Position numbers and translations under genes: made by a program | Notes under the pieces: model-generated | The model's input: the letters and a program-made list of their open reading frames with translations, nothing else | Databases searched by the model: none | Told to the model about the DNA's origin: nothing | Shown here: positions 5,757-5,879 of the stretch, one piece after another | Position numbering within the stretch: the first letter of the stretch is position 1 | How the letters are laid out: each line of letters starts with the position of its first letter | NCBI GenBank assembly: GCA_018397055.1 | Contig: JAGTQS010000031.1 | Coordinates: 11,751 to 17,629 of the forward strand | DNA from: Candidatus Bathyarchaeota archaeon | GTDB lineage: Archaea; Thermoproteota; Bathyarchaeia; Bathyarchaeales; DTEX01 | Reading direction: 5' to 3' | DNA length: 5,879 nt

Positions 5757-5879
5757 AACTAAACTTTGGCAAATTTTCATTTCGGAAGCATTAAAAACGC
5801 AAAAAATGGAGTTCCAAATATGAAAAATTAACATTATTTTGGTAAAATACTTTAAAGAAATGGGCAAAAGCCAAAAATT
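5757..5879. other. AT-rich 3' flank without a supported gene
   Basis: The last 123 bases are AT-rich. An ATG at 5860 opens a frame reading MGKSQK before the window ends, and this could be the first codons of another gene. No ribosome-binding site or well-placed TATA box supports it, and six codons cannot be judged. Minus-strand frames here are open for up to 44 codons but look like translated AT-rich noise. Confidence 0.3.

Noticed and set aside
5705..5879. Minus-strand frames open for up to 44 codons, and an ATG at 5860 on the plus strand
   Set aside because: Low-complexity AT-rich translation and only six codons respectively, with no start signals; not enough to call a gene.

Overview
The window looks like chromosomal DNA of an AT-rich archaeon. 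The main evidence is a full-length archaeal/eukaryotic-type elongation factor 2 with the SPNKHNK motif and the diphthamide-loop HRGPAQ motif. Box-A-like TATA elements about 40 nt ahead of two genes, very short intergenic spaces and T-run ends also fit an archaeon. The general character of EF-2 and of the unusual class II aldolase suggests the TACK branch, perhaps a Bathyarchaeota-like lineage. That placement is a judgement from reading, not from a tree.

Layout. (1) Bases 2-943, plus strand: the 3' part of a von Willebrand factor A (VWA) domain protein whose start lies before the window. (2) Bases 944-995: a 52-nt convergent space with T-runs on both strands. (3) Bases 996-3212, minus strand: translation elongation factor EF-2, apparently transcribed alone. 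(4) Bases 3213-3460: a divergent regulatory region with repeated GTTAA/TTAAC elements. (5) Bases 3461-3952, plus strand: a small unrecognised protein with a metzincin-like HExxHxxGxxD zinc-protease signature. (6) Bases 4036-4323, plus strand: a 95-residue protein of unknown function with its own promoter. (7) Bases 4466-5704, plus strand: a 412-residue class II (zinc-dependent) fructose/tagatose-bisphosphate-type aldolase with an apparent extra segment. (8) Bases 5705-5879: a T-run terminator and AT-rich DNA, with no gene that can be supported. No gene-free stretch exceeds 300 bases.

The genes do not form an obvious operon or pathway. Each plus-strand gene from 3461 onward has its own TATA-like element, and EF-2 sits alone between a convergent and a divergent neighbour. 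I see no mobile element, CRISPR array, tRNA, rRNA or phage gene. The window reads mostly as ordinary archaeal core and lineage-specific chromosome. The least explained items are the small HExxHxxGxxD protein with its odd start region, the insertion-bearing aldolase, and the 95-residue protein.
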